A stretch of 64,000 bases of DNA, from assembly GCF_000482465.1 (NCBI RefSeq), contig NZ_KI519424.1, positions 250,562 to 314,561 on the forward strand. The letters run 5' to 3'. The notes below the pieces were generated by a model. The model worked only from the letters and a program-made list of their open reading frames with translations. It was not told the origin of the DNA and did no database searches. This document shows positions 41,805 to 51,600 of the stretch, piece by piece (the stretch's first letter is position 1; every line of letters begins with the position of its first letter). This DNA is from Runella limosa DSM 17973 (GTDB lineage Bacteria; Bacteroidota; Bacteroidia; Cytophagales; Spirosomataceae). The translations under genes were made by a program, and so were the position numbers.

Positions 41805-44261
41805 CTAATTAACTTTGAACGTACTTTCTTTCACGCCCATTGCCCCCGTAGAATTCATCCCTTCTACCCGAACTTTTACGTCGGTTTGGGCGTCTGAGGC
41901 AAAGAAAGAAACCTTGGCTTTGCCTTCTTTGTCCGTCTGTATCATCGGCGACCAATACAACGTAGCCCGAAAGTCTGGTTGAACGTGCTCAGGAATTGCT
42001 TTATCGTATTTGGGTGCATAAAATTCCCGCACGGGGCTGTAACCCAGTATTTTCTCCGTAATTACCCCCTCAGCTTTGTCTTGTGTCCAATCATAGTTAG
42101 AGCCTCCTCTTTTTGTTAGAATCGCAACTACGCCCCCTCCCCCTTGGCTACCATAAATAGCAGCGTTGGCTCCTTTCAAAATATCAACCGCTTCTACATC
42201 GCTTGGTGGAATTGAAATAATGGCATCTTTGCTCACGGCCATGCCATCGAGCAAAAATAAGGGCTCAACCGCTCCGCTAAAGTTGGCCGCTCCTCTGATT
42301 TGGATGGAGCGATTCATTCCACTTCCCGTCACTTGAACCCCAGGAACTCGACCCTGAATGACGTCAAAAATCGACATCGCTCCTGCTGTATTCATGTTGT
42401 CAAATTTTACGGTATTGCTTGGCTCTCCATACATCGCTCGGCGCGAATCGTCTTTGATGGGATCGGGTCGTTTGGCTTTTACTACCACTTCATTCAACAA
42501 TTGCTCGCGACTCGCCCGAATTTGGCGCTCAATGCGCAAGTACTCTTCCGTACGCTTGAGGTATTCTGCCAATTCGTTGGGGTCAAATTCGATGGGATTG
42601 AAAGGTATTTTTGTAAAAGACACCTTGGCAGGTTGAAATGGATTAAGCATGATGGACAAATTTCGATTTCCGCGCTCTGTCATGGCCTGCACCAGCACCG
42701 TTGTTGTGTCGCGCACGTCGAGGTCATAGACCAAAAACTCGCCCGTTTCGGCCGTTTCTCCCATCAACACAGACCGCGTGCTGTCCTTCTGAACGAGCAG
42801 GTAGGTCAGTTTCACCTTTCCAGGCTGTTTTTTGTTCATACGCGCAACTTTTCCCGAAAATGAAATGCCTTGTTCTACGTAAAAAGGAGCAGGCGCCAAA
42901 GAATCTTTCAGTACTTCACTCCAATTAAAGCGTCGCCAACCTTGCGTCATCAGCAAAATATCCAGTTGCGTCGCCGAATTTGGGTTTGTTTTGTCAAAAT
43001 AATAACTTGGTTGCTCAATGTTTCCTTTGACATCCGAAGCAAGCAATAAATACGAACGAATCGACAACGCGTGAGGCTCTTTGTCAAGCACCTGTTTGAC
43101 ATCGGTCGCCGCCAATGAAAAGTTGCCCATGACAGGATTGCCCTCGGCGTCTTTTGCCGTAATCTCCAATTCTACTTTTTCTCGTGGTTTGTACGCATTT
43201 TTATCGCTTGCGATTTGTAACTCAATCTCCCGATTGCGCTGAATATAAACCAGCCGCTCTGCCGTCGGAAGGTTATTTTCGTCAAAAACCGTGATGTGCG
43301 TAATTCCATCGTTCAAATTAGCGCGTGGGATGTTAAATAACACCGTTTTTTTGGCCAAAGTAGCTTTGGCAGCGTAACCCACTGCGCCACGGGTATGAAC
43401 AAAAATCGACATTTCAGCCGACGGATTCAGCGGTTTGTTGTGGCGCACAATCACCCTGACATTGTCTTTATTGGACAAATTATCGACAGTCACCGTAAAC
43501 CCTTCTTTTTTCACCTTAGGAATAGGGTATTTCACGTACTGTCCGTTGGGTTTTCGTACTTCAATACGGTACTCTTGGCCAGCTTCGGGCATAAAACTAA
43601 AAAATCCCATACCGAGGTGCGAAGTCGAAAACCCTGCCAAGGTATCATTGGTTTGGCTTACTACCGCCCCAGTGATTCCAACGCCTTTCCCTAGCGCATT
43701 GACTGCTTTGAAAGCCACCCGCCCTTCTAATCCCTGTACCAAATCTCCGCCTTCGGGCATAAATTGCACGTCAATGTCATCCGCATTGTGGGGCAAAGAA
43801 GTAACTGGTTTGTTGGACTTTAGTACGCGTACATCGCGATGGAAGTAAAAATCCTCCGAAAAATTGCGCATCCATTGGGTGTAAGCACGAAGCTGGTATT
43901 CTCCCGCTTGCAACGAATCTGCAAGGGCCATTTCGCCATGACCTATTCCCCCGTTTAGGGCTACTTTCTTGAGCAACACCACTTTTGACGTTGTTTTATC
44001 CACCAAATCAACGTACAAAACGCGGCTGACCGAATCGGCGGCATGGCTGATTCCGTACACCAAATAGGCTTTAAACCAAATCGTTTCCCCCGTGGAATAA
44101 TAGGGACGGTCGAGGTGCAAATACGCCTTTTCAGCAGGATAAGTTTGTTGGTACTTTTCAAACTTGGCGACCAATTTGTCTAACCACTTGTCTTCCCAAG
44201 GAAGTACATTAGCCCCTAACAACACTGCGCTAAGAGCAACGAGAATAAAACTACGATACAT
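41805..44261 (-). CDS. Macroglobulin-like protein with TonB plug domain
   Basis: 818 aa. Signal-like N-terminus (SFILVALSAVLLGAN). Residues 35-150 resemble an MG2 macroglobulin domain (KAYLHLDRPYYSTGETIWFK, LQAGEYQLRAYTQWMRN), followed by more beta domains to about 590. Residues about 625-740 are a TonB-dependent receptor plug (GRVPGVQVTGSGMNRSIQIR, PLFLLDGMAVSKDAI, VEAVDILKGANAAIYGSQGG, GVVAILTKRG). No beta-barrel follows; the protein ends with a further beta domain (WSPMIQTDKEGKAKVSFF). Such proteins are frequent in Bacteroidota, but the exact role is unknown; surface capture or partner of a barrel is inferred. Confidence 0.8.
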   Translation of the reverse strand: MYRSFILVALSAVLLGANVLPWEDKWLDKLVAKFEKYQQTYPAEKAYLHLDRPYYSTGETIWFKAYLVYGISHAADSVSRVLYVDLVDKTTSKVVLLKKVALNGGIGHGEMALADSLQAGEYQLRAYTQWMRNFSEDFYFHRDVRVLKSNKPVTSLPHNADDIDVQFMPEGGDLVQGLEGRVAFKAVNALGKGVGITGAVVSQTNDTLAGFSTSHLGMGFFSFMPEAGQEYRIEVRKPNGQYVKYPIPKVKKEGFTVTVDNLSNKDNVRVIVRHNKPLNPSAEMSIFVHTRGAVGYAAKATLAKKTVLFNIPRANLNDGITHITVFDENNLPTAERLVYIQRNREIELQIASDKNAYKPREKVELEITAKDAEGNPVMGNFSLAATDVKQVLDKEPHALSIRSYLLLASDVKGNIEQPSYYFDKTNPNSATQLDILLMTQGWRRFNWSEVLKDSLAPAPFYVEQGISFSGKVARMNKKQPGKVKLTYLLVQKDSTRSVLMGETAETGEFLVYDLDVRDTTTVLVQAMTERGNRNLSIMLNPFQPAKVSFTKIPFNPIEFDPNELAEYLKRTEEYLRIERQIRASREQLLNEVVVKAKRPDPIKDDSRRAMYGEPSNTVKFDNMNTAGAMSIFDVIQGRVPGVQVTGSGMNRSIQIRGAANFSGAVEPLFLLDGMAVSKDAIISIPPSDVEAVDILKGANAAIYGSQGGGGVVAILTKRGGSNYDWTQDKAEGVITEKILGYSPVREFYAPKYDKAIPEHVQPDFRATLYWSPMIQTDKEGKAKVSFFASDAQTDVKVRVEGMNSTGAMGVKESTFKVN

Positions 44262-44390
44262 GGCTGTAAACTATTTTAGTTTGGTTTTTAGAAATAACGC
44301 AAGTATAACTAACAATTGTGTACTTCACAACAAAAAAAACTAACCGAATAGTAAAATGGCAAAAACGTACCGTCAACAGACCAAAATATG

Positions 44391-46094
44391 TCACTTAATC
44401 AATACCTTTTCAGAAAGCCGCTTTCCATCCACTTCTATCTGGAGCAAATAAGTGCCCGTGGGTAGCTTAGACGCATTTATTTCGCGTTCGTTCACTCCTT
44501 TTTTCAACAATACCTCTTCTTTTGAATATACTTTTCCCGCGAGGTCAATCAGCCCAATGGAAGCCACAGCACTCGCCTCACTTTCTACCCGATAGTGAAT
44601 TTTTTCGTGGGTAGGATTAGGCATTACTGTTATGTCTTTTAATCCATATTTTTCCTCCACCGACGTAATGGTATTCAAATCAAACGAGCACAAAAATACT
44701 TCGCGGCCTTTGAGGGTGATTGTTTTTTGCCAATTTTGAAAGCTTACATTGATTATTGTTTCTTGGGTATCCGATGAAACATAGGGGTTTTGGGCGGCAA
44801 TAAGAATGTTAGAGCCTTTAACAACGCCGCGCCAAATGGCTGATTTTGCCTTCGATAATTCAAGGGCAGGTGTGGGAATAACCAACTGATTTGCCCCCTC
44901 AAAAAACTCCTTAAACTGCGACAAACGGTACAAACCACTAATAAAATATTCATAACTAGCGTAGTTATCTTGGCGGCTAGGATCGACGGGTGCCTCCCAA
45001 AGCCAAAGCCCTTTCGCCCCCGAAAAGAAAGGAAAAATGGCCGTTGCTTCTGCCACAAACGAAGGCACAAAAGGCACTGTTGGGTTAAACGCATCGTGGT
45101 AACGCATCCAAATGTAAGGAATCACGGGTTTGTCGGACCACACCCGATTGGCCTCAATTACAAATAGCAAATAAGCCAAATAATCTTTGCCCAAAGGAGA
45201 AGTATTATAGTCGTAATAGTAATAACAAGAAGGTGTGAGCAGGTTGAGTTGGTTGTAAAAAGGCCCTCCAGGCTGCCCCGACGTCGAGTCTTTCATCACG
45301 TGCAGTAGCAAATTGGAGTTGGTCGTCCAATCTTTCCAAGTTGTCAAATCCATGGCCAACCAATTGGTAAAGCTCCCCCGAATCAAAGCATCGCTGTAGC
45401 TCCCAATTTTGGTCGTTTCTACTGATTTTTTGCGCAAAAAATCAACGGGTGCAGCATATTGCCGCTGCATATCGCGTTTGTATCGTTCCACAAACTGCGC
45501 GTCGGTCAAGGAACGGTATGCCTCAGGAATCCTTGGTTGGGTTTTTATCGCCGCTATTTCGCGGTCAGTATCAAAAATCCGTTCGATGTCGAGTCCGACG
45601 ATACTATAAGCCAATGGCTTTCCGCCCTGTGAATCTTGAAAAGCATCGGCGTGCCCACGAAGCTGGTTTTCCCAAATCGAATTGTACAAATTTTGATTAT
45701 TTCCCCAAGGACTCCTCACCGCCCTGTCGGCCCACGGTTCGCTACTGGCTTCGGTGGCTACGTGGTACCACGTCACTGCCCGCTGCTCGAAGGGCAAGGT
45801 CACACTTTCATTTCCCGAAAAAGTAGCTAAATGGCTAAATCCGCGACTGAGTGGGAGCGATTTTGTATCGCCAAACCGTGGCCCTTCATAGATAATTGTA
45901 AACGGCAGCGAAAAGGCAGGAAATTTTTCCCATTCAATAACGTTATTCGTTTTGACGGGTGTCCATTGAAACGACGAAGTACATTCTTGTGCTTTTAGCG
46001 CTACCCCTCCCATTCCTCCAAACCCTGCCAGCACACAAGCAATTTTAACAACTAAATGGGTGACTCGAAACGGTATATTATTCTTGTTTTTCAA
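44391..46094 (-). CDS. T9SS-sorted secreted protein of unknown function
   Basis: 567 aa from TTG at 46094, which gives a signal peptide starting KNKNNIPFRVTHL and ending at ALKAQE; the frame runs further up to 46136 without an ATG. The body (about 30-470) looks like a TIM-barrel-type sugar-related domain: YSIVGLDIERIF, IPYIWMRYHDAF, GAKGLWLWEAPVD. The last 80 residues form a type A T9SS C-terminal sorting domain (VMPNPTHEKIHYRV, LIDLAGKVY, LPTGTYLLQIEVDGKRLSEK), so the protein is exported through the outer membrane by the Por system. Catalytic role unknown. Confidence 0.72.
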   Translation of the reverse strand: MKNKNNIPFRVTHLVVKIACVLAGFGGMGGVALKAQECTSSFQWTPVKTNNVIEWEKFPAFSLPFTIIYEGPRFGDTKSLPLSRGFSHLATFSGNESVTLPFEQRAVTWYHVATEASSEPWADRAVRSPWGNNQNLYNSIWENQLRGHADAFQDSQGGKPLAYSIVGLDIERIFDTDREIAAIKTQPRIPEAYRSLTDAQFVERYKRDMQRQYAAPVDFLRKKSVETTKIGSYSDALIRGSFTNWLAMDLTTWKDWTTNSNLLLHVMKDSTSGQPGGPFYNQLNLLTPSCYYYYDYNTSPLGKDYLAYLLFVIEANRVWSDKPVIPYIWMRYHDAFNPTVPFVPSFVAEATAIFPFFSGAKGLWLWEAPVDPSRQDNYASYEYFISGLYRLSQFKEFFEGANQLVIPTPALELSKAKSAIWRGVVKGSNILIAAQNPYVSSDTQETIINVSFQNWQKTITLKGREVFLCSFDLNTITSVEEKYGLKDITVMPNPTHEKIHYRVESEASAVASIGLIDLAGKVYSKEEVLLKKGVNEREINASKLPTGTYLLQIEVDGKRLSEKVLIK

Positions 46095-46170
46095 TCGTAT
46101 AAAGTTTAAAATGATTACCCAACGTCCGTCAACCAATATCCTATATCAACGGATTGTCTTAGAAAAACGC

Positions 46171-46178
46171 TAAATTTG
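46171..46178 (+). promoter_or_regulatory. Predicted -7 box for the lipoprotein/hydrolase pair
   Basis: TAAATTTG, exact TAnnTTTG match, 29 bp before the ATG at 46208. Confidence 0.4.
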
Positions 46179-46207
46179 AGCACAAATTTAACCCGTAATC
46201 AAAAGCT

Positions 46208-46663
46208 ATGAAAAAGTGGTCGGTTCTTTGTTTCGTATTCGTGTCAATTTTTCTTGCAAATTGTAAGAAAGTAGAAGTAGGTGACACCCCAACTACGCCC
46301 GATGCAACGGTTAGTGTATTAACGACCAATCCTTGGAAAGTTACCAAAATCACTGACCTCAACGGAAACGTCATCGACAAAAACCTATTACCAACCGAAG
46401 TTAAAAGCTTTTTTGAAGTATATATTTATTTTAAGGAAGACAAAACGGTGCGTGCCCTCGACCCCGTCGCCCTAACGGTGCAGCAAGGTGGCGCTTGGGA
46501 TTTGTTGGACAATTCTAAAACGTTGTACATCGACTTAGGTAAAACATTTAAGGGAAATTATCCCATTAATAAACTAGAGCGCGCTCGGATGAGTTTACGT
46601 CATACTGCTGTCTATAGTGGCCTCAATTTTGACGTATTTTTAGAACTTGTCCCCGCAATTTAA
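46208..46663 (+). CDS. Small lipoprotein of unknown function
   Basis: 151 aa. Signal peptide with lipobox: LCFVFVSIFLANCKK, Cys at about residue 19 for lipidation. The mature part (NPWKVTKITDLNGNVIDKN, FFEVYIYFKEDKTVRALD, GAWDLLDNSKTLYIDLG) is the lipocalin-like / DUF5004-like small beta domain typical of Bacteroidota lipoproteins. Stop TAA overlaps the next ATG (TAATG), so coupled with the following hydrolase. Confidence 0.75.
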   Translation: MKKWSVLCFVFVSIFLANCKKVEVGDTPTTPDATVSVLTTNPWKVTKITDLNGNVIDKNLLPTEVKSFFEVYIYFKEDKTVRALDPVALTVQQGGAWDLLDNSKTLYIDLGKTFKGNYPINKLERARMSLRHTAVYSGLNFDVFLELVPAI

Positions 46664-47532
46664 TGCCATCTCACCCGCTTCGGTTTGAAACAGAGCCTCA
46701 TTTTTTTCTGTCGGCAGAAGGTTGGGGAAACCCAACTCATCCACCCTTAATTTTACTTCATGGTGGTGGGCAAACGCGTCATTCGTGGGGAGATACCGCC
46801 CAAAAATTAGCAGACCAAGGTTGGTATGCCATCACTTACGACGCCCGTGGACACGGAGAAAGCGATTGGTCGGTCACAGGAAACTACTTGGTGGACGGCC
46901 TAGTCGGTGATTTAAAAGCAATTATTCACCAACTTGGTGCAAAACCCGCCCTCGTTGGCGCTTCTATGGGTGGGCTCACTGCCATGGTGTTGGACGGCGA
47001 ATCGGACGAATCGCTTGCTTCAGCCATTGTCTTGGTGGATATTGCGCCCAAAGCCGAACAAAAGGGAATTGAGCGCATTTTTGCCTTTATGAGCTCACAC
47101 CTCGAAAGTGGCTTTGGCAGCTTGGAAGAAGCCGCCGCTGCCGTTTCGGCCTACTTGCCACAGCGCTCAAAAAATTATGCCCCCAGTCGGTTAGAAAAAA
47201 ATCTCCGTTTTCGAGAAGGGCGGTATTATTGGCATTGGGATCCGCAAATGCTCAAAGTGTGGAAAAATGCTACGCCCGACCAACAAATTGCGTACGAAGA
47301 ACGTCTTTATCAGGCTGCCCAGCGGCTAAAAGCACCCATGCTTATCGTTCGTGGAGGCATGAGCGACGTAGTGAGCGAGCGGGTGATGGCGGAGTTTTTG
47401 GATGCAGTGCCGCACGTTCGGAGCACCACTGTTTCGGGCGCAGGCCACATGGTAGCAGGCGATTCTAACCATGCTTTTACCAATGCCGTTATTGCTTTTT
47501 TAGAGGAAACATACCCCTCGCATCGCTCTTAA
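46663..47532 (+). CDS. Alpha/beta hydrolase
   Basis: 289 aa, no signal peptide. Oxyanion loop ILLHGGGQTRHSW, nucleophile Ser in ALVGASMGGLTAM (about residue 105), Asp in IVRGGMSDVVSE, His in VSGAGHMVAGD. Substrate unknown; epoxide-hydrolase or esterase-like sequence style. Translationally coupled to the upstream lipoprotein. Confidence 0.9.
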   Translation: MPSHPLRFETEPHFFLSAEGWGNPTHPPLILLHGGGQTRHSWGDTAQKLADQGWYAITYDARGHGESDWSVTGNYLVDGLVGDLKAIIHQLGAKPALVGASMGGLTAMVLDGESDESLASAIVLVDIAPKAEQKGIERIFAFMSSHLESGFGSLEEAAAAVSAYLPQRSKNYAPSRLEKNLRFREGRYYWHWDPQMLKVWKNATPDQQIAYEERLYQAAQRLKAPMLIVRGGMSDVVSERVMAEFLDAVPHVRSTTVSGAGHMVAGDSNHAFTNAVIAFLEETYPSHRS

Positions 47533-47573
47533 AACCAAACACCACCGCGTTGTGCGATGGCGTTTGACAAATA

Positions 47574-48626
47574 TTAATCTTTTACTTTGCCCCAACCCAA
47601 GGTCGCTACCATCCAGTCGGGTAAATGTGTTTGTTTCTTTCTTTTTTTCAAATTGAGATAAATTCCCAGTTTCTTCACAATCGGCACTTTGTGCGTTTCT
47701 ACAAACTCAATCAGCGTGCCATCGGGGTCTTCTACGTACGAGAACCGTCCTGCGGCTTCGCCCATGTCAAACGAATCGGCGCTATCGACTGTAAACGGAA
47801 AACCATTGGCTTGGCACTGGTTCTTGAGGGCGTCCATGTCAAGGGCATCAAAACAAAGGTGAATGAAGCCTGCATCGCCCCAATCGCGGTCTTCAAAAAT
47901 TTTGCGCGGCGTCCGATCCAACGCTTGTACCAGTTCGATTTCGATACCACCCAGTAACTTACCAAAAGCGCCTACTTTGCCCAGAGTTTTGCGTAACAAC
48001 ACCCGACGAAAACGTTGCTTTTCGACGCCCAAAAACGCAAAATCCTCGAAAGTGCCCGTTTGGTCATAGACGATTTGGTCGATTTGAAGCGTTCCTGCGT
48101 AAAAAGAAATGGCTTTGTCCATGTCACTTACGCCAATCACCGCTCCGCACACACCTCCTGTTAGGTGGCCATTGGGACGAAACCATGAGTCGTTGGGAAC
48201 AATTTGAAGAATGTTATTTCGGAAATCGCGCAGCCAAAATTGCTTGCGATTTTCGGGAGAAGCACCTAAAGCTGATTTTTTCTCTTTGCTGCTGAGTTGG
48301 GTATAAAACGTAGGAACGTCAAGGCATTTAATTTTAATGGAGAAAATCCCTAAATCACCCAACACAGGCTCAAAAGTAGGTTCAACTGGGACGCGATTTT
48401 TGTACTGCCAAATTTCGACACCTCCGCCGCCCGCCATGTTCAAGGCCATGATGGCATGGCGACGACGGACTTCACCTGAGGTATAGCACGTCATCAATTT
48501 TGCGTCTGCTTCATCATTAAAAATGGGGACATTCAGGCCAAGTGTTTTTCTGTACCACGTAAAGGCATCATTGGCGTTTGGAACACCAATACCCACTTGT
48601 TGAATTCCGCTAATTAGTGCATTCAT
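47574..48626 (-). CDS. VOC-family (glyoxalase/dioxygenase) protein, two-domain
   Basis: 350 aa. Two vicinal-oxygen-chelate halves: QQVGIGVPNANDAFTWYRKTL with a late NNILQIVPNDSW, and GAVIGVSDMDKAISFYAGTL with FIHLCFDALDMDALK and FSYVEDPDGTLIEFVETHKV. Metal ligands of the second half (His and Glu) are visible. Known members include glyoxalases and extradiol dioxygenases; the substrate is not apparent. Confidence 0.85.
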   Translation of the reverse strand: MNALISGIQQVGIGVPNANDAFTWYRKTLGLNVPIFNDEADAKLMTCYTSGEVRRRHAIMALNMAGGGGVEIWQYKNRVPVEPTFEPVLGDLGIFSIKIKCLDVPTFYTQLSSKEKKSALGASPENRKQFWLRDFRNNILQIVPNDSWFRPNGHLTGGVCGAVIGVSDMDKAISFYAGTLQIDQIVYDQTGTFEDFAFLGVEKQRFRRVLLRKTLGKVGAFGKLLGGIEIELVQALDRTPRKIFEDRDWGDAGFIHLCFDALDMDALKNQCQANGFPFTVDSADSFDMGEAAGRFSYVEDPDGTLIEFVETHKVPIVKKLGIYLNLKKRKKQTHLPDWMVATLGWGKVKD

Positions 48627-48684
48627 AAAAGTAGAGAAAGAGGGGGTTGGGATATGTAATGATGGCTAATATAACAAGTTTTTT

Positions 48685-50988
48685 TTAATATGAAGACAAC
48701 TTATCGACCTCTTTCCCCCATTTGGGGTTCGGAGTTTCGCTCATTTCTAATTCTAAAACGCCGCCATTTTGAATTTGGTCGTGGGTCAAAAACGCTGTTT
48801 TCAAAGGTTTTCCATTCAATACCGCCGACCGAATATATCTATTTTTAGGGCTTTGCTTTTTGGCAATAAGTTGAAAAGATTTCCCATTGGCCAACCGTAA
48901 CGTGGCTTCTTCCACACTCGGACTTCCCAGTACGTAGTAGGGCTTTCCTGGACAAACTGGATAAAATCCAACCATGCTAAAAACCAGCCATGCCGACATT
49001 TGCCCACCGTCTTCGTTGCCGCTCAAACCGCCCGCGTCCGTCGAGTACTCCTCTTCTACCAGCTGCCGCACCCATTTTTGGGTTTTCCAAGGTTCGCCGC
49101 CGTAGGCATACAAATACACCGTGTGGTTGCCTGGCTCGTTGCCATGCCAATATTTTCCTTGTTCAAACATGGTATCCAATTTTGCGATAAAACGCTCACG
49201 TCCACCCACTTGTGCAATTAAACCTTGGACATCGTGCGGAACAAACCACGTATATTGTGCAGGAGAACCTTCCGTAATAAATGGCACCCTTGTGGCAAAA
49301 GGGTCAAAATTTTTGCTCCATTGTCCGTTGGCATAACGTCCTCTTGCCCAGCCTGTTGTGGGGTCAATAACGTTTTTATAATTCAATGCTCGGCGGCGAA
49401 GTGCCTCATAATCTGCCGTTTTTCCTAATGCCTTTGCCAACGTGCTCAAACAAAAATCATCGTAGGCATACTCAAGCGTGCGCGAGGTTTGTTCGCGCTT
49501 GTGAAACGCTTGCCACACGGAGTCTTCGAGTGGAATGTAGTTGTATTTCAAATAGCTCACCAACGCCCTGCGTCCTTTGCCCGCTTCGTAGCTTTTGAGG
49601 TCGGCATTGGGCGTAAAGGCATTTTGGTGCAAATAATGATAGCCCTTTTGAACATCAAAACCGCGAATCCCTTTGGCATAAGCATCGGCCATGGCCGACG
49701 CCACGTGATCGCCAATCATGGCCGCCGTAAAATGATTCCAACACGGGAATATCGGCATCCATCCGCCTTGTTCGGCTTTGGTCACCAACGACTGCATAAA
49801 ATGCGACGAACGCTGTGGTTCTAACAACGTATGGAGCGGCATTCCAGCACGAAATGTATCCCAAAGACTGAAGTCACAATAGTAGTCAAATTCCTTGGTT
49901 GTGTGAATTTCGCTGTCATCGGCAAAGCCTGGATAGCGCCCATCGACGTCCGAAAAAAGCCGAGGTGTGTGCTTGGTATGGTACAACGCCGTATAAAACA
50001 ACGTTTTTGTCTGCTCGCTGCCTTTGATGGCCACGCGGCCTAGTTCTTTGTTCCATGCTTCGGCGGCTTGGGCCTTGACTTTGTCCAAGTCCCAATGCGA
50101 AAGCTCGTTTGCGAGGTTGGTGCGCGCGCCTGCGGCGTCCGTAAAGGAGGATCCCACCCGAACATTCACCACGGGGTTGGTTGTTACATCTATTTCTACA
50201 TAAGCCCCCACCGACACCCGATTTCCAGCCCCTTTTACTTTTTGGCTACGGGGTTGAACTTCTCCGCCTTCCCACGTTCCGTAATTTTTAAACGGTTTTT
50301 CAAACTGAATGACGTAATATCCGCTAAATCCTGCCGATTGTCCACTGCCTTGGTAAATACGGTGAACTGGGTTATACACCACCAGTTCGTTGCGGTCGGG
50401 TACGATTTCGACGTACCCCTCGCCTTCATCGCTGTTGGGTTCAATCAATAAATAAGCAGGTGCTTTGTCCTGAAATGTAAATTTCAACAACCCCGAACGC
50501 TTCGTCGCCGATAATTCCGCTTTGATGTGCGCGTCAGTCAACTCAACCGAATAATAAGACGGCGACACCACTTCTTGTTGGTGCGAATACGAAGCAGCAC
50601 GATCTGCGGGCGCAATTCTGAGTTTGCCCGAAATCGGCATCAGCGTCAGACTCCCATAATCTTGAACGCAGCTTCCGTTGAGCCAATGGGTAGCCCGAAA
50701 ACCGTTGATTTTGGGGTCATTATAGTAATAGGGAGCAATACACTTGGTTTCGGTCGCGCGGGTCTGTGGAGTCCAGGTTGTCATGCCGTGCGGATGACCA
50801 ATGGCAGGCGCAATTTGTCCGCGCAGCTCGCTTGCCCCTTCACTGTGTCGGCGGGCGCTTTCGGTGGTAGAGGGAGCCGAGCCAATCAAAGGATTGACGT
50901 AGTCCACGGGTGTTTTCTGGGAAAAACAAACAAGGGGCAACAGCCCCATCACTAAAAGAAGTTTCATTCCAAATCGCAAATGGTTCAA
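48685..50988 (-). CDS. GH92 alpha-mannosidase (secreted)
   Basis: 767 aa. Signal peptide (LLLVMGLLPLVCFSQ) after either of two ATGs (50988 or 50967). GH92 hallmarks: VDYVNPLIGSAPSTTESARR at the N-terminus, HTKHTPRLFSDVDGRYPGF, DFSLWDTFRAGMPLHTLLEP, GNEPGNHTVYLYAYGGEPWK and LSGNEDGGQMSAWLVFSMVG. GH92 enzymes are calcium-dependent exo-alpha-mannosidases acting on N-glycan-type mannans, usually periplasmic. The SusC/SusD pair 4-9 kb downstream on the same strand might be functionally related but is not adjacent. Confidence 0.95.
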   Translation of the reverse strand: MNHLRFGMKLLLVMGLLPLVCFSQKTPVDYVNPLIGSAPSTTESARRHSEGASELRGQIAPAIGHPHGMTTWTPQTRATETKCIAPYYYNDPKINGFRATHWLNGSCVQDYGSLTLMPISGKLRIAPADRAASYSHQQEVVSPSYYSVELTDAHIKAELSATKRSGLLKFTFQDKAPAYLLIEPNSDEGEGYVEIVPDRNELVVYNPVHRIYQGSGQSAGFSGYYVIQFEKPFKNYGTWEGGEVQPRSQKVKGAGNRVSVGAYVEIDVTTNPVVNVRVGSSFTDAAGARTNLANELSHWDLDKVKAQAAEAWNKELGRVAIKGSEQTKTLFYTALYHTKHTPRLFSDVDGRYPGFADDSEIHTTKEFDYYCDFSLWDTFRAGMPLHTLLEPQRSSHFMQSLVTKAEQGGWMPIFPCWNHFTAAMIGDHVASAMADAYAKGIRGFDVQKGYHYLHQNAFTPNADLKSYEAGKGRRALVSYLKYNYIPLEDSVWQAFHKREQTSRTLEYAYDDFCLSTLAKALGKTADYEALRRRALNYKNVIDPTTGWARGRYANGQWSKNFDPFATRVPFITEGSPAQYTWFVPHDVQGLIAQVGGRERFIAKLDTMFEQGKYWHGNEPGNHTVYLYAYGGEPWKTQKWVRQLVEEEYSTDAGGLSGNEDGGQMSAWLVFSMVGFYPVCPGKPYYVLGSPSVEEATLRLANGKSFQLIAKKQSPKNRYIRSAVLNGKPLKTAFLTHDQIQNGGVLELEMSETPNPKWGKEVDKLSSY

Positions 50989-51000
50989 CTATACCTCTAT

Positions 51001-51591
51001 CTAAATAAGAAAATCTTCACAACTACTCACTAAATCAGGAAAAAACGAGCGAAAATAGCTTTCGTACAGCGATTCTCTTTGGGACAATTCTTCTCCTGCG
51101 TTTTCAATACCTTTTAAAAAAGCAAACCGATGCGACATTCCCCGAAACGAACGGTTCATTCCTTCGATAAATTGATAATGGTACAACCAGTCGTATTTGA
51201 TCATCGAATCGACCAGGGTCCCCGCATCTGCGGGCAAAATAGCCCGATTGGTTTTCAAGGTTTGATAGACCTCTGCCACAAAGTCAGGCAAAGGCTGGGC
51301 GTGATAATCTTGAAAATGTTTGGCCAAAAAATAATCAAAGTACATGTCCATGACCACGCCCCGATACTTCCCAAAAGTCGGGGGCAGTGCTTGGCGGCAG
51401 GCCAACCCCACGGGATGGGTATCCGTAAAAGAATCAATGTGTCGGTGAAGAAGAATACCCTGTTTGACGGGTGTGGTGTAATGCGCATTCCGAGGGTGAT
51501 CGAGGCGGCCTCGCACAAAATCGCCCAATAAATTGCCCACAATCAGCGGTTTTTGACCAAATGACAAATAAAAGTGTGCGAGGTAGTTCAT
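51001..51591 (-). CDS. acpH: ACP phosphodiesterase AcpH
   Basis: 196 aa, usual family size. MNYLAHFYLSF, VGNLLGDFVRGRL, LLHRHIDSFTDTHP and YFDYFLAKHF are the metal-binding and catalytic motifs of the AcpH/DUF479 family, which removes 4'-phosphopantetheine from acyl carrier protein. It lies 10 bp after the dCMP deaminase gene, so cotranscribed. Confidence 0.93.
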   Translation of the reverse strand: MNYLAHFYLSFGQKPLIVGNLLGDFVRGRLDHPRNAHYTTPVKQGILLHRHIDSFTDTHPVGLACRQALPPTFGKYRGVVMDMYFDYFLAKHFQDYHAQPLPDFVAEVYQTLKTNRAILPADAGTLVDSMIKYDWLYHYQFIEGMNRSFRGMSHRFAFLKGIENAGEELSQRESLYESYFRSFFPDLVSSCEDFLI

Positions 51592-51600
51592 GGCGTTTTA

